A stretch of 64,000 bases of DNA from JBFWVR01 sp050246635. Its GTDB lineage: Bacteria; Acidobacteriota; Vicinamibacteria; Vicinamibacterales; UBA2999. Where the stretch lies: NCBI GenBank assembly GCA_050246635.1, contig JBFWVR010000009.1:62001-126000 (forward strand). The letters are read 5' to 3'. This document shows positions 8,824 to 17,183 of this stretch, piece after piece. The notes beneath the pieces were generated by a model that searched no databases, had not been told where the DNA came from, and saw nothing but the letters and a program-made list of their open reading frames with translations. Every line of letters starts with the position of its first letter. The stretch's first letter is position 1. A program made the translations under genes and the position numbers.

Positions 8824-9150
8824 GGTGCTGTCTTCCGTTAGACGTGTGATGGAGGCTGAAAAGATGGCAACCCGTGGCTATTTCATAGTCAAAGCCCATG
8901 CCATCGGGTGTCAGGCACTCAACGTACTGATAGAACGAGAGTTAGCCACGGGTTGTTCCCTCGCGTGACGCCTCGGGTGTTCGATTCCGGGACGTCAGGC
9001 GTCTGGCAGGGGACGTCTCCGCTATAGGCTGTTTGCCCGACCGTAACCCTCCGGTCACCTCCCCGTCACGGCTGGCCCCTATCCTCAGACCAGCGAATCG
9101 GTTACCGGCCCCGCGCCCGCCGCCCAGGGGCCGTGGGAGGCTCCGCCACC
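8824..9150. promoter_or_regulatory. Divergent intergenic region with a spaced 13-bp inverted repeat
   Basis: 327 bases between the efflux operon (left) and the metallophosphoesterase gene (right). It holds a perfect 13-base inverted repeat, CAACCCGTGGCTA at 8868-8880 and its complement at 8943-8955, about 62 bases apart. Between the arms on the minus strand (8888-8903) is TGGCATGGGCTTTGAC, one key base short of a sigma-54 promoter (GA instead of GC at -12). The spaced half-sites could be operators for the NtrC-type regulator of this operon. Nothing else is recognised here. Confidence 0.4.
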
Positions 9151-10512
9151 GTGCGCGTCGCGATCATTTCGGACACCCATTTCGGCGACGACCTCTGCAC
9201 CCTGGTCGGCGAGCGTGTGGACGGCGGACCGATTCAGCTCGGCCCGGGCTACGAGGCGCTCCGCCGCGCGATCGGCCGCGTGGACTACCTCGTCCTGCTC
9301 GGCGACATCCTCGACTTCTCGGTGGCCTCCTACGAGACCGCCTACCGGCATGCGAAGGTCTTCTTCAGCCGCCTCCAGCAGGATCAGGTCGCCGGCCAGT
9401 TCATCTACATCCCGGGAAACCACGACTTCGACATCTGGCACATCGTCGAGCACCAGGTGAACGTCATCAACCAGCTCAAGCAGGGCGAGTTGCCGCGCGC
9501 GTTCAAGCGTTCGGTGCCGGGCGTGCTGGACGACCGGCGGCCGGACCCGGCGGAGAAGTTCACGTTGCCCGACGTCGCCGCCAAGCCGGAGTGGCACGAC
9601 AACCGTACGAAGTACGGGAACCTGTTCCTCGACCACATCACCCGCCGCCGATCGCGCGACCGTGCCTCCCGCGCCGAGGGGCGCAAGCTCACGTTCAACT
9701 TCGCCTACCCGAACCTGTACCTGGTCAGCGACACCGGCGAGTCGGTGCTCGTCACGCACGGCCACTACTTCGAGGCGTACTGGGCGATGGCGTCGGACTG
9801 GCTGATGCACTTCGCCGCCGACCACGTGCCGCTCGAAAAGCCGGGTGAGCCGAACCTGCAGGAGCTGGTCGGGATGAACCTGCCGCTCACCCAGCTCGCC
9901 TGCACCGGCATCGGCCAGGCGCAGCCGCTGACGGAGCTCGTGCGCGCCGTGCAGCGGGAGATCGCGGCAGGCCGGGTCGGCGTGCTGGCACAGTGCCTCG
10001 ATCGCCTCGAGGCGCGGGTCCTCGACGAGCGGCGTCACTTGTCACGCATGCGGCGCGCCGCGGAACGCCACGTCCTGGGCTGGCTGAAGCGCTGGCTGCT
10101 GTCGACCCTGGCCACGACCGAACCGGCGCGTTACAGCCGCCTGTTCCTGCAGCACCCGCGGGTCCGGGATCGTTTCCAGCGATACTTCCGCTACAGCCTG
10201 AACGAGATTCGCCAGTTGTCGCGTGAGCACGGCATCGACCTGCCGGTGCCGACCCACGTCGTCTTCGGCCACACCCACCAGCCAATCGCGTGGGGGGCCG
10301 ACGAACTGGTGGACCACGTGGACGGGCACCCGGTCCGCTTCTGCAACACCGGGGGCTGGTTGCGGCGCGAAGAGCCGGACGGGCGCACGAGCTTCGTCGG
10401 GGCCGAGGTCGTGCTCTACGAGTCGGGTCGCGGATTCCGCTCGGTGACCGTGACGGAGGCTGATGTGGCAGCAGGCGTGGGGAAGGATCGGCAGCTGGCG
10501 CTTGCGCTGTAA
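9151..10512 (+). CDS. Calcineurin-like metallophosphoesterase
   Basis: 453 residues. All metal-binding motifs are visible: DTHFGDD at the very N-terminus, GDILD, GNHDFD, the HGHYF box, and GHTHQPI near the C-terminus. These coordinate two metal ions in phosphodiesterases and phosphatases. The protein is much longer than LpxH; a helical Arg-rich insert (about 285-345) separates the HGHYF and GHTH motifs. Substrate unknown. GTG 9151 is chosen over GTG 9133 because GGGAGG lies 10 bases upstream and the protein then starts at the first beta-strand (MRVAIISDTH). Its stop is 12 bases before the selenoprotein gene, so they probably share a transcript. Confidence 0.82.
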   Translation: MRVAIISDTHFGDDLCTLVGERVDGGPIQLGPGYEALRRAIGRVDYLVLLGDILDFSVASYETAYRHAKVFFSRLQQDQVAGQFIYIPGNHDFDIWHIVEHQVNVINQLKQGELPRAFKRSVPGVLDDRRPDPAEKFTLPDVAAKPEWHDNRTKYGNLFLDHITRRRSRDRASRAEGRKLTFNFAYPNLYLVSDTGESVLVTHGHYFEAYWAMASDWLMHFAADHVPLEKPGEPNLQELVGMNLPLTQLACTGIGQAQPLTELVRAVQREIAAGRVGVLAQCLDRLEARVLDERRHLSRMRRAAERHVLGWLKRWLLSTLATTEPARYSRLFLQHPRVRDRFQRYFRYSLNEIRQLSREHGIDLPVPTHVVFGHTHQPIAWGADELVDHVDGHPVRFCNTGGWLRREEPDGRTSFVGAEVVLYESGRGFRSVTVTEADVAAGVGKDRQLALAL

Positions 10513-10524
10513 GCTGGACGCATC

Positions 10525-11223
10525 GTGCGCCCGGAGGATCTCCCGCTCAGGCACCGCCTGCTCATTGCCGCCTACCGCTGGCGCGTGCCGGCGCCCCTCC
10601 CCGCGTCGCGTCTGGCGCGTCCGGTCCACCAGGCCCGGGTTGCGCTCGTCACGACGGCCGGGCTGGTGCCGCCGGGAGCGGTCCCGTTCGATACCTCCCT
10701 CCGCGGCGGCGATCCGTCCTTCCGCATCATTGCGGCAGACACGCCGATCGGCCGCCTCGAGGAACATCACCGCAGTGACGCGTTCGACCACGAGCCCATG
10801 GCGCGCGACCGGAACGTCGCGTTTCCGCTCGACCGGCTCCACGACCTGGCGTCCGCCGGCGCCATTGGCGCGGTCGCGCCACGTCACCTGTCGTTCATGG
10901 GCTCGATCACCGCACCGGGACGGCTGCGTGACGAGACGGCGCCGGCGGCCGCCGGCCTGTTGGCCGACGACGCGGTGGACATCGCGCTGCTGGCTCCCGT
11001 TTGACCGTTCTGTCACCAGACCGTGTGTCTGGTCCAGCGTGCGCTCGAGGAGCGGGGCATCGTCACGGTCTCGGTGTCGTTGATGCCGGAGATCACGCGC
11101 CGGTTCGCGCCGTCGCGCTGGCTGGCGACGGGCTTCGGCCTGGGCCAGCCGTTCGGTGAGCCGGGCGACGTGGCGGGGCAGGAGGGAATCTTGCGGGAGA
11201 TGCTGGCGCTGGCGGAGGCGTAA
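10525..11223 (+). CDS. GrdB-like selenoprotein (glycine/sarcosine/betaine reductase selenoprotein B family), TGA read as selenocysteine
   Basis: 232 residues if TGA 11002-11004 is read as selenocysteine 160. The N-terminal 159 codons carry VALVTTAGLVPPG, a GDPSFRIIAADTP box, DRNVAFPLDRL and DIALLAPV; the next 72 codons continue in the same frame with PFCHQTVCLVQRALEERGI and end GQPFGEPGD-GILREMLALAEA. Both halves belong to the short GrdB-like family, whose members have a UPxC or CPxC redox motif exactly here; this copy gives U160-P-F-C163. A SECIS-like hairpin starts 11 bases after the TGA. Classical GrdB cleaves C-N bonds in glycine reductase, but this stand-alone version lacks GrdA/GrdC neighbours, so its substrate is unknown, probably a redox role. 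Alternative: a nonsense mutation in a Cys-type gene. Confidence 0.85.
11015..11033 (+). promoter_or_regulatory. Bacterial SECIS-like hairpin
   Basis: A perfect 7-bp stem ACCAGAC/GTCTGGT closes the five-base loop CGTGT. The loop starts 17 bases after the in-frame TGA and has G as its second base. This fits the bacterial SECIS pattern (small apical loop, early loop G, short distance from UGA) needed for SelB to recruit selenocysteinyl-tRNA. It lies inside the coding frame, encoding HQTVCLV. SelB, SelA and selC are not in the window. Confidence 0.75.
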
Positions 11224-11577
11224 GCCTCGCGCTGCGCGCTCGGTAGGCCTCGGCGGCTGCGCCGCCTCGTTGGGACTCGTCCCTCGCTTCGCTCGGGCTC
11301 GCTGGGACTCGGCGCCTTCGGCGCCTCGCTGGGAGCCGGGCTCTCACTTCGCTTCCGCCGCGCCGCCGGCGCGGCGTCCCAGCGAGGCCGCGCAGCGGCC
11401 GAGTCCCAGCGACGTCCGATGCGAGGAACCCGCGAGGACGAGTCCCAGCGAGTCGCGTGAGCGACGAGTCCGAACGAGGCGGCGCAGCCGCCGAGGCCTA
11501 CCGAGCGCAGCGAGGCCCAAAGAGGCGGCGAAGCCGGCGCGGCCCACCGAGCCCCGAGCGACGTCGAGGGCGAGGCC
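11224..11577. repeat. Modular palindromic repeat block A
   Basis: 354 bases without a believable gene, between the 3' ends of the selenoprotein and ammonia-lyase genes. The DNA is built from the words CTCGCTGGGACTCG and CGAGTCCCAGCGAG, spaced by small hairpins such as GGCGCCTTCGGCGCC. The left half is an imperfect reverse complement of the right half (the word CTCGGTAGGCCTCGGCGGCT recurs in the complement around 11490-11510), so the block can fold as one giant hairpin. A 50-base core (11401-11452) recurs in blocks B and C. Confidence 0.85.
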
Positions 11578-12675
11578 CTACGGCACCAGCGAGTCCCACA
11601 AGGCGGGATCCGTAACGCCCTCGGTCACGAACACGAGGACCCGCGAACCGGGGCCCAGGCCGAGGGCCTGTTTGGCCTCAGCCAGATCGGGATCGTGCAG
11701 CGCGGCCAGGAGGCCGCCGAGTGCCGCGCCGCCGGATGCGCCGGCGCGAATCGCCGGGTCCGCTCCGCTCGGGCGCGCGAGGCGGCGCATCCCTTCGACC
11801 GCCCACTCGTCGTCGATTGCCAGATAGGCATCGACGATGGGGTGGAGCGCCCTGAAGGCGAGGGGAGAGACGTCCCCACAGCGCAGGCCCGCCATGATCG
11901 TCGTCAGTGGACCGGTCACGTGCGATGGGGCACCGGCGCGTGCGGACTCGAGCAGGCACGCCGCGCTCGATGGCTCGACGCAGACCACGGCCGGCCGGCG
12001 ATCGCCGTGGCGCCAGGCCACCCAGCTCGCGGCGGCGGCCACGAGGCCCCCCACGCCTCCCTGGACGAAGATCGTGTCGGGCCCGCCACCCCAGTCGCGC
12101 TCGGCTTCGTCCAGCAGCCGCGTGTAGCCGAGCATGATGCGGCGGGGAATCTCGTCGTACCCGTCCCACGAGGTGTCCGACACCACCACCCACCCCTCGC
12201 GCGCCGCGTCGTGGGCCATCTGCCGCACCGCATCGTCATACGTGCCGGCGACGCGCACGACGGTCGCGCCCTCGTCTTCGATAGCGGCGGCGCGCGGCGC
12301 GGCGGCGGTCGCGGCCATGTAGACACGGCAGGGGCAGCCAGCCTCGCGCGCCGAGCGCGCCACGGCCCGCCCATGGTTGCCCTCGCTGGCGCAGGCGATG
12401 ACGGTCCCCGGGGCCAGGATGCCGTCCTGCAGCAGGCTGTCGACCGCGAAGCGCGTGCCGGCGCCCTTGAAGGCGTTCAGGCCGAAGCGGCCGGACTCGT
12501 CCTTGGCCCAGATGGCGCGCAGGCCGAGCAGGCGCGCGAGTCCCGGCAGCCGCCGGAGGGGCGTGGGCCGCAGGTCGGGCCTTGCCGCGAAGAAGGCGCG
12601 TTGCCTTGCGTAGTCGGCGTCGTCGAAGAGGCCGGCTGCGGCGGGACGCGGTGGCGGGACGTAGGTGAATGACAC
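11578..12675 (-). CDS. Diaminopropionate ammonia-lyase-like PLP enzyme (fold type II)
   Basis: 365 residues. KDESGRFGLNAFKGAG holds the PLP lysine (K70); SEGNHGRAVA is the Asn loop that grips PLP O3', and QGGVGGLVAA the phosphate-binding glycine loop. The K-D-E-S-x-R-F-G-L-x-(A/S)-F-K arrangement is typical of 2,3-diaminopropionate ammonia-lyase (DpaL/YgeX), which gives pyruvate and ammonia, rather than of threonine dehydratase. It is slightly shorter than E. coli DpaL. Start ATG 12675 gives MSFTYVPPP. It is divergent from the D-aminoacylase-like gene only 29 bases away, so the two may share control in the use of unusual amino acids. Other PLP lyases cannot be excluded. Confidence 0.75.
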   Translation of the reverse strand: MSFTYVPPPRPAAAGLFDDADYARQRAFFAARPDLRPTPLRRLPGLARLLGLRAIWAKDESGRFGLNAFKGAGTRFAVDSLLQDGILAPGTVIACASEGNHGRAVARSAREAGCPCRVYMAATAAAPRAAAIEDEGATVVRVAGTYDDAVRQMAHDAAREGWVVVSDTSWDGYDEIPRRIMLGYTRLLDEAERDWGGGPDTIFVQGGVGGLVAAAASWVAWRHGDRRPAVVCVEPSSAACLLESARAGAPSHVTGPLTTIMAGLRCGDVSPLAFRALHPIVDAYLAIDDEWAVEGMRRLARPSGADPAIRAGASGGAALGGLLAALHDPDLAEAKQALGLGPGSRVLVFVTEGVTDPALWDSLVP

Positions 12676-12704
12676 GGGCGACTGCCGCGATTATAGTGGC
12701 CGCC

Positions 12705-14381
12705 ATGCGCCTCAGAGCCCTCGTGCCGCTCATCGCGTGTGCCGTCGCGGTCTTCCAGGCCTGCCAGCCTCCGCCCCCGCCCTACGACCTGGTGGTGCGG
12801 GGAGGCATGCTGCTCGACGGCACCGGGGCCGAGGCCGTGCGCGCCGACGTCGCGGTGAGTGGGGACCGTATCGTCGCCATCGGCGATCTCGAGGGCCGTC
12901 CCGCCGGAGCGGTCATCGACGCCACCGGCCTCATCGTCGCGCCCGGGTTCATCGACGTGCAGGGCCAGTCGGGCACCACGCTGCTCGCGGACGGCAATGG
13001 GGAGAGCCACCTCCGGCAGGGCATCACGACCGAGATCATCGGCGAGGGCAACTCACCCGCGTTCTGGACCGCCGAGACCGCGCAGACCGGCCTGCTCGAC
13101 GCCTTCGGGGTGCCGTTCGACTGGACGAGCATCGACGGGTACTTCCAGGCGTTGTCCGCACGGGGCACGACCATCAACCTGGGGACCCTCATCCCGGCGA
13201 CGGAAGTGCGGCGCCAGGTGATCGGGCTCGAGAACCGGCCGCCGACGCCGGAGGAACTCACCCGCATGGAGGCCATTGTCGAGACGGCGATGCGTGGCGG
13301 CGCCTTCGGCCTGTCGAGTGCCCTGATCTACCCGCCCGGGTCGTTCGCGGCGACGCCGGAGCTCGTCGCGCTGGCGCGTGTCGCGGCGCGGCACGACGGC
13401 GTGTACGTCTCCCACATCCGGGGCGAGAGCTTCAACCTGTTCAGTGCGCTGGACGAGGCGATCACGATCGGCCGCGAGGCGGACATCCCGGTGGTCGTGT
13501 TCCACCTGAAGGTGGGGGCGCGCGAGAACTGGGGACGCATGCCCGAGGTGATCGCGGCGCTCAATGCCGCGGCCCAGTCCGGCGTCCGCATCGGCGCGAC
13601 CATGTACCCCTACACCGCGGGGGGGACCGGCCTGGCGGCGTCGCTGCCCACCTGGGTCCAGGAAGGGGGCACGGAGCGCATGCTGGAGCGCCTGGCCGAT
13701 CCCGCCGTGCGGGCCCGGGCCCGCGAGGAACTGGAGACCCGGACCGAGGGCTGGGAAAACCTCGTGCGCGCCGCGACCCTCGAGGGCATCCAGATCGCCT
13801 CGGTGCCCGACGACTACGACCAGACCGTCCTGGGCCAGCGGATCACGGACATCGCCAAGGCGCGCGGCGCCGATCCGTGGGACGTGTACTTCGACCTGAT
13901 TCGCGGCACCGGCGGGCGAGCCGGGGCGCTTTACCACATGATGAGCGAGGAGGACGTCCGTACGGCGTTGCAGTGGGGCTCCACGAGCATCGGCACCGAC
14001 TCGGCCGCCATCCGCACGGAGGGCCGCCTCGCCCAGGGCTCACCGCATCCACGCGCCTACGGCACCTTCCCGCGTGTGCTCGGCAAGTACGTCCGGGGGG
14101 AGCACGTGATCGAGCTGCGCGAGGCCGTGCGTCGCATGACGTCGCTGGCCGCGGCGCAGTTCCACATCGACGGGCGGGGCATCGTGCGTGAGGGGCTCTT
14201 CGCGGATCTCGTGGTGTTCGACCCGCGGACGATCATCGACCGGGCCACCTACGAGGCGCCTCACCAGTACCCGGAGGGCATCCGCTGGGTGGTCGTCAAC
14301 GGCGTGCCGGTGCTGCGGCCCGACGGCCTCACCGGATCGCGGCCGGGGCGGCCGCTGTTCGGCCGCGGCCGGGCCGAGTAG
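12705..14381 (+). CDS. N-acyl-D-amino-acid deacylase-like amidohydrolase, lipoprotein, metal ligands altered
   Basis: 558 residues from ATG 12705, which puts a signal peptide with lipobox VFQAC (C20) at the N-terminus; ATG 12669 would bury it. The protein has the D-aminoacylase layout: DLVVRGGMLLDGTG, PGFIDVQGQS, GITTEIIGEGNSP, SHIRGES, VFHLKVGAREN, STSIGTDS and a closing GLFADLVVFDP. The usual metal pair HxH after PGFID is Q86-G-Q88 here, and the Cys expected near GITTEIIGEG is absent. The two downstream His boxes and the Asp are kept. It may therefore bind metal differently or act on another substrate. Likely periplasmic and membrane anchored. Confidence 0.75.
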   Translation: MRLRALVPLIACAVAVFQACQPPPPPYDLVVRGGMLLDGTGAEAVRADVAVSGDRIVAIGDLEGRPAGAVIDATGLIVAPGFIDVQGQSGTTLLADGNGESHLRQGITTEIIGEGNSPAFWTAETAQTGLLDAFGVPFDWTSIDGYFQALSARGTTINLGTLIPATEVRRQVIGLENRPPTPEELTRMEAIVETAMRGGAFGLSSALIYPPGSFAATPELVALARVAARHDGVYVSHIRGESFNLFSALDEAITIGREADIPVVVFHLKVGARENWGRMPEVIAALNAAAQSGVRIGATMYPYTAGGTGLAASLPTWVQEGGTERMLERLADPAVRARAREELETRTEGWENLVRAATLEGIQIASVPDDYDQTVLGQRITDIAKARGADPWDVYFDLIRGTGGRAGALYHMMSEEDVRTALQWGSTSIGTDSAAIRTEGRLAQGSPHPRAYGTFPRVLGKYVRGEHVIELREAVRRMTSLAAAQFHIDGRGIVREGLFADLVVFDPRTIIDRATYEAPHQYPEGIRWVVVNGVPVLRPDGLTGSRPGRPLFGRGRAE

Positions 14382-14384
14382 GCC

Positions 14385-15662
14385 TCAGCGGATCCGGCGG
14401 CCGGCGATCCAGACCGACTGGATAACCCGGGTGTTGCGGATGTCCTCGAGCGGATTGGCGCCGAGGACCACCAAGTCGGCCGACGCGCCGGGCGCGATGG
14501 TGCCGAACTCGCCCCCGTGTCCATGGCATCGAGCCGCCGCGCTGGTGGCCGAGACCAGGGCCTGCATCGGCGTGAGGCCGGCGTCCACCATCATCTCGAG
14601 CTCCAGGTGCTCGAAGTAGCCCTGGAAACGCGCGGGTGGGCCCGAGTCGGTGCCCATCGCAATCGTCACCCCCGCGTCCGACAGCGCCTTCAGGTTGCGC
14701 GTCGCCACCTCGAGGCCGTCCTTGTAGCGCAGCCCCAGCTTGTACGCACCGCTCGCCCGGATGCCCGCCTGCCGTGCCGGGTCCTTCAGCGCGGCGACGA
14801 TGGCGGGGGAGACGCCTTCCTGGAAGAACGGGTCGTCGGCGAATGCAGGCGTCGAGCCATAGACGAACGTGGACAGCTCGCGCGTCAGTGTCGGGCTGTA
14901 GCAGACGTGGCGCGTCGAGAGCAGCTTCGCGAACCCGGCGTCGACCGGTACGTCACGAACCGAGTGCGCGACGAACGCCGCACCCGCCTCGACAAGGGCG
15001 CGCGCGTCGGCGAGGTAGAACACGTGCACGGCCAGCGGCAGCTCGACCTCGCGGGCGACGCCCAGCACGGCACGCCAGGCCGGCTCCGGCATCTTGCGAG
15101 TGGTGCCGAGGTTGTCGTCCACCCGGATTTTCAGCAGGTCGGGGTGCATGGCCGCGACGCGCTCGGCCATGGCGCGCGCTTCCTCGGCGGTCGCGCCGGC
15201 GATGACCGGGCCGGCGACGAAGAGGCGGCTCCGCTCCAGGCCGTTCCGCTGCTGGTCGTCGCGCAACGCGAACCCGGCGGCGTCGTCGTCGCCGAGGCTG
15301 AAGACCGTGGTCACGCCGTAGTGCGCGTAGGTGTCGAGTTGCCGCTCCAGGTTCGCGCGCGTGTAGCCGTCCGGCCGGGACTCGAGCCCGACGGTGTTGC
15401 CGACGTGGCCGTGCGCGTTGACGAGCCCCGGCATGATCGTGCGCCCGGGCACGTCCACCCGTGTCGCGTCGGCCGGCACCGGCACGTCGGGGCCGACGGC
15501 GACGATCCGTCCGTCGCGCACCACGATCGTGGCCCGCTCGAGCACGTTCCCGGTGCCGTCGATCACGCGGGCGCCGACGAACGCAGTGGTCTGGGCCGTT
15601 GCGGGCACGCAGGCGAGCAGGAGGAGGAGGGGCAGCAGGGCGGGCAGAACAGGGTGGCGCAC
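14385..15662 (-). CDS. Secreted amidohydrolase, imidazolonepropionase/prolidase-like
   Basis: 425 residues from GTG 15662, which gives a clean signal peptide (RHPVLPALLPLLLLLACVPATA, cut near ATA-Q). A longer frame upstream runs through a repeat element and is rejected. The metal residues are normal: VNAHGHVGN (H84, H86), the Lys in LLKIRVDDN, His in LAVHVFYL and VAHSVRDVP, and Asp in MGTDSGPP. These define the subtype I/III amidohydrolase barrel. Homologues hydrolyse peptide-like or cyclic amides; the substrate here is unknown. It ends 3 bases from the convergent D-aminoacylase-like gene, so the pair sits tail to tail. Confidence 0.8.
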   Translation of the reverse strand: MRHPVLPALLPLLLLLACVPATAQTTAFVGARVIDGTGNVLERATIVVRDGRIVAVGPDVPVPADATRVDVPGRTIMPGLVNAHGHVGNTVGLESRPDGYTRANLERQLDTYAHYGVTTVFSLGDDDAAGFALRDDQQRNGLERSRLFVAGPVIAGATAEEARAMAERVAAMHPDLLKIRVDDNLGTTRKMPEPAWRAVLGVAREVELPLAVHVFYLADARALVEAGAAFVAHSVRDVPVDAGFAKLLSTRHVCYSPTLTRELSTFVYGSTPAFADDPFFQEGVSPAIVAALKDPARQAGIRASGAYKLGLRYKDGLEVATRNLKALSDAGVTIAMGTDSGPPARFQGYFEHLELEMMVDAGLTPMQALVSATSAAARCHGHGGEFGTIAPGASADLVVLGANPLEDIRNTRVIQSVWIAGRRIR

Positions 15663-15679
15663 AGCGACGAGGGTAGAAC

Positions 15680-15820
15680 GCCAGGAATCCAGAATCAAGA
15701 AACCGGAATCAAGAAAGGAAGGCCGAATGGGGAATGTGGAGGGGAAGCCGCCGCGGGTGCGCGCCTTCTGACTTCCCAATTCCTTTCTGGATTCCGGTTT
15801 CTGGATTCAGAATTCCTGGC
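15680..15820. repeat. Intergenic inverted-repeat element, GAATCAAGAA family, copy 2
   Basis: Two 41-base arms, 15680-15720 and 15780-15820, are near-perfect reverse complements (a few differences) around a 59-base centre. Each arm carries the module AAACCGGAATC and runs of GAATC(A/C)AGAA, as in the element at 781-882. It lies between the HDOD stop and the amidohydrolase start, both leftward. A 41-bp stem in mRNA would be very stable. Confidence 0.85.
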
Positions 15821-15823
15821 CGC

Positions 15824-16678
15824 CTAGGCAAGGATCGATCGTGCAATCTCGAAGAGCGCGGGCGCGCGCTGGTCCGCCTCGCACAACCAGGCCTCATCGA
15901 GGCCGACCTCCCGCGCGACGGCGTCGTCGAGGAAGGGGTGGTCGGTGACGACCGTGGCGCCGAAGCCGTAGCGGTGGCTCAGGCGATCGGCGAGATAGAC
16001 GACCCGCGCGGAGCGGGCGTCGGTCGCGGCGGGCGTGTGGTGCCACTCGACGGGCACGCAGACCTCCTCCGGCAGCTGCCACCGGCGCAGGGCAGCCGCG
16101 CCCACCGCCGCGTGCATGTCCTCCATCACGGTCGCCACCTCCTCCGGGCCGGCCGCCGGCTGGCCCTGGCGCGCGAGGTCGTGCGCCGTCTTCAGCACGA
16201 CCAGCTTGCCGATGTCATGGAGCAGGCCGTAGAGGAAGGCCGCGTCCGGGCTGACGCCGGCGCGCTCGGCCACGAGCCGCGCCAGGTACGCCGTGCCGAG
16301 GCCGTGGTCGATGAAGTCGCGGCCGCGGCTGCCGTAGACCTGCGGATCGTGCATGCGGGAGGTGAAGCAGACCGTGACGACCAGGTTCCGCACGGCGGCG
16401 GTGCCCATGCGCACGATGGCTTCGGAGACGGTCGCCACCGGCTGCAGCGGCGCGCAGTACGCCGTGTTCGCGAGCCCGAGCAGCCGGGCCGCGAGCACCT
16501 GGTCCTTCGACACGATGCCCGCGATCCGCCACACGGGCGTGTCGGAGGCCGCCGCGAGCGCAATCACCTGCTGGGCCAGCGCGGGCAGCACCGGCAGGCT
16601 GGCGCTGGGGCTCCGCAGCCGATCGACCAGCGTCCGTTCCGCGAGGGACGACGGGCGTGCGGCGACGGTCTCCACCAC
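15824..16678 (-). CDS. HDOD domain protein
   Basis: 284 residues, nearly all one HDOD domain: SLPVLPALAQQVIALA, VSKDQVLAARLLGLANTAY, AAVRNLVVTVCF, then LLHDIGKLVVL, where the HD pair and following Lys are kept, unlike many HDOD proteins. HDOD proteins act in signalling and often sit in motility or c-di-GMP circuits without a proven reaction. The start codons GTG 16678 and GTG 16675 are both possible; GAGG is 2 and 5 bases upstream. It follows CheX by 5 bases and so belongs to the cheY-cheX transcript driven by the sigma-28 element at 17614. Confidence 0.85.
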   Translation of the reverse strand: MVETVAARPSSLAERTLVDRLRSPSASLPVLPALAQQVIALAAASDTPVWRIAGIVSKDQVLAARLLGLANTAYCAPLQPVATVSEAIVRMGTAAVRNLVVTVCFTSRMHDPQVYGSRGRDFIDHGLGTAYLARLVAERAGVSPDAAFLYGLLHDIGKLVVLKTAHDLARQGQPAAGPEEVATVMEDMHAAVGAAALRRWQLPEEVCVPVEWHHTPAATDARSARVVYLADRLSHRYGFGATVVTDHPFLDDAVAREVGLDEAWLCEADQRAPALFEIARSILA

Positions 16679-16683
16679 GCCCT

Positions 16684-17148
16684 CTACTTCTTGACGAGGA
16701 TGAGCTCGACGTAAATCGGGTTCTCGTCCATCTTGAACGGCATGAGCACCCGGTCGGCGTCGAAGACGTACTTGGTGTAGAAGTCCGAGCCCACCGTCAC
16801 CGTCGGGACCGAGATCGCCCAGGCGTCGCCGTGCTCGGCCATGCGCGTGCGGAAGGCGCCCGCGATCATGTTGGTGATCTCGCCGATGGCGTCCGGCATC
16901 TCGCCGTTGACCTCCGACGCCTCGATCCCGAGCATCGCGCCCGCGATCTGGTTCGCGGCATCGAGGGTGCTGTAGAACGCGACGAGGCCGCGCTCCGAGC
17001 CCGTGAAGCCGACCGTGCCGACGACGTTGGACTTCGGCCGCAGCGCGTCGCCGACGACCGGCGCCTCCTCGCTGAGCTCCCGGGCCACCATCGAGCTGAA
17101 TACGTCGTGGGTCGCGGCGACCAGCGTACTCACCATCAAGTCTCGCAT
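16684..17148 (-). CDS. cheX: CheX-type CheY-P phosphatase
   Basis: 154 residues, the usual CheX size. The phosphatase helix signature E-x-x-N is seen in GEITNMIAGAFRTRM. CheX/CheC/FliY proteins remove phosphate from CheY-P and so reset the flagellar switch. Start ATG 17148 (MRDLMVSTLVAATHDVF) has GGAGG 5 bases upstream, so the in-frame ATG further up is not used. It is 35 bases after cheY, its likely substrate gene, and precedes the HDOD gene. Confidence 0.85.
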   Translation of the reverse strand: MRDLMVSTLVAATHDVFSSMVARELSEEAPVVGDALRPKSNVVGTVGFTGSERGLVAFYSTLDAANQIAGAMLGIEASEVNGEMPDAIGEITNMIAGAFRTRMAEHGDAWAISVPTVTVGSDFYTKYVFDADRVLMPFKMDENPIYVELILVKK

Positions 17149-17183
17149 CTCTACCTCCGGACGGGCGACCGGTGCGCTGGTCG

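Noticed and set aside
11002..11004. TGA as an ordinary stop or nonsense mutation, giving two small genes
   Set aside because: Both sides are in one frame and one family, TGA falls at the known U/C column of a UxxC motif and a SECIS-like stem follows. Kept only as the alternative in the feature note.
11093..11547. Small open frames on both strands inside repeat block A
   Set aside because: They translate the palindromic words and have no independent coding signal.
12669..12704. Upstream ATG for the D-aminoacylase-like gene
   Set aside because: It would place 12 residues before a clear lipoprotein signal.
15663..15779. Longer N-terminus for the amidohydrolase at 14385
   Set aside because: It would translate the inverted-repeat arm and bury the signal peptide.
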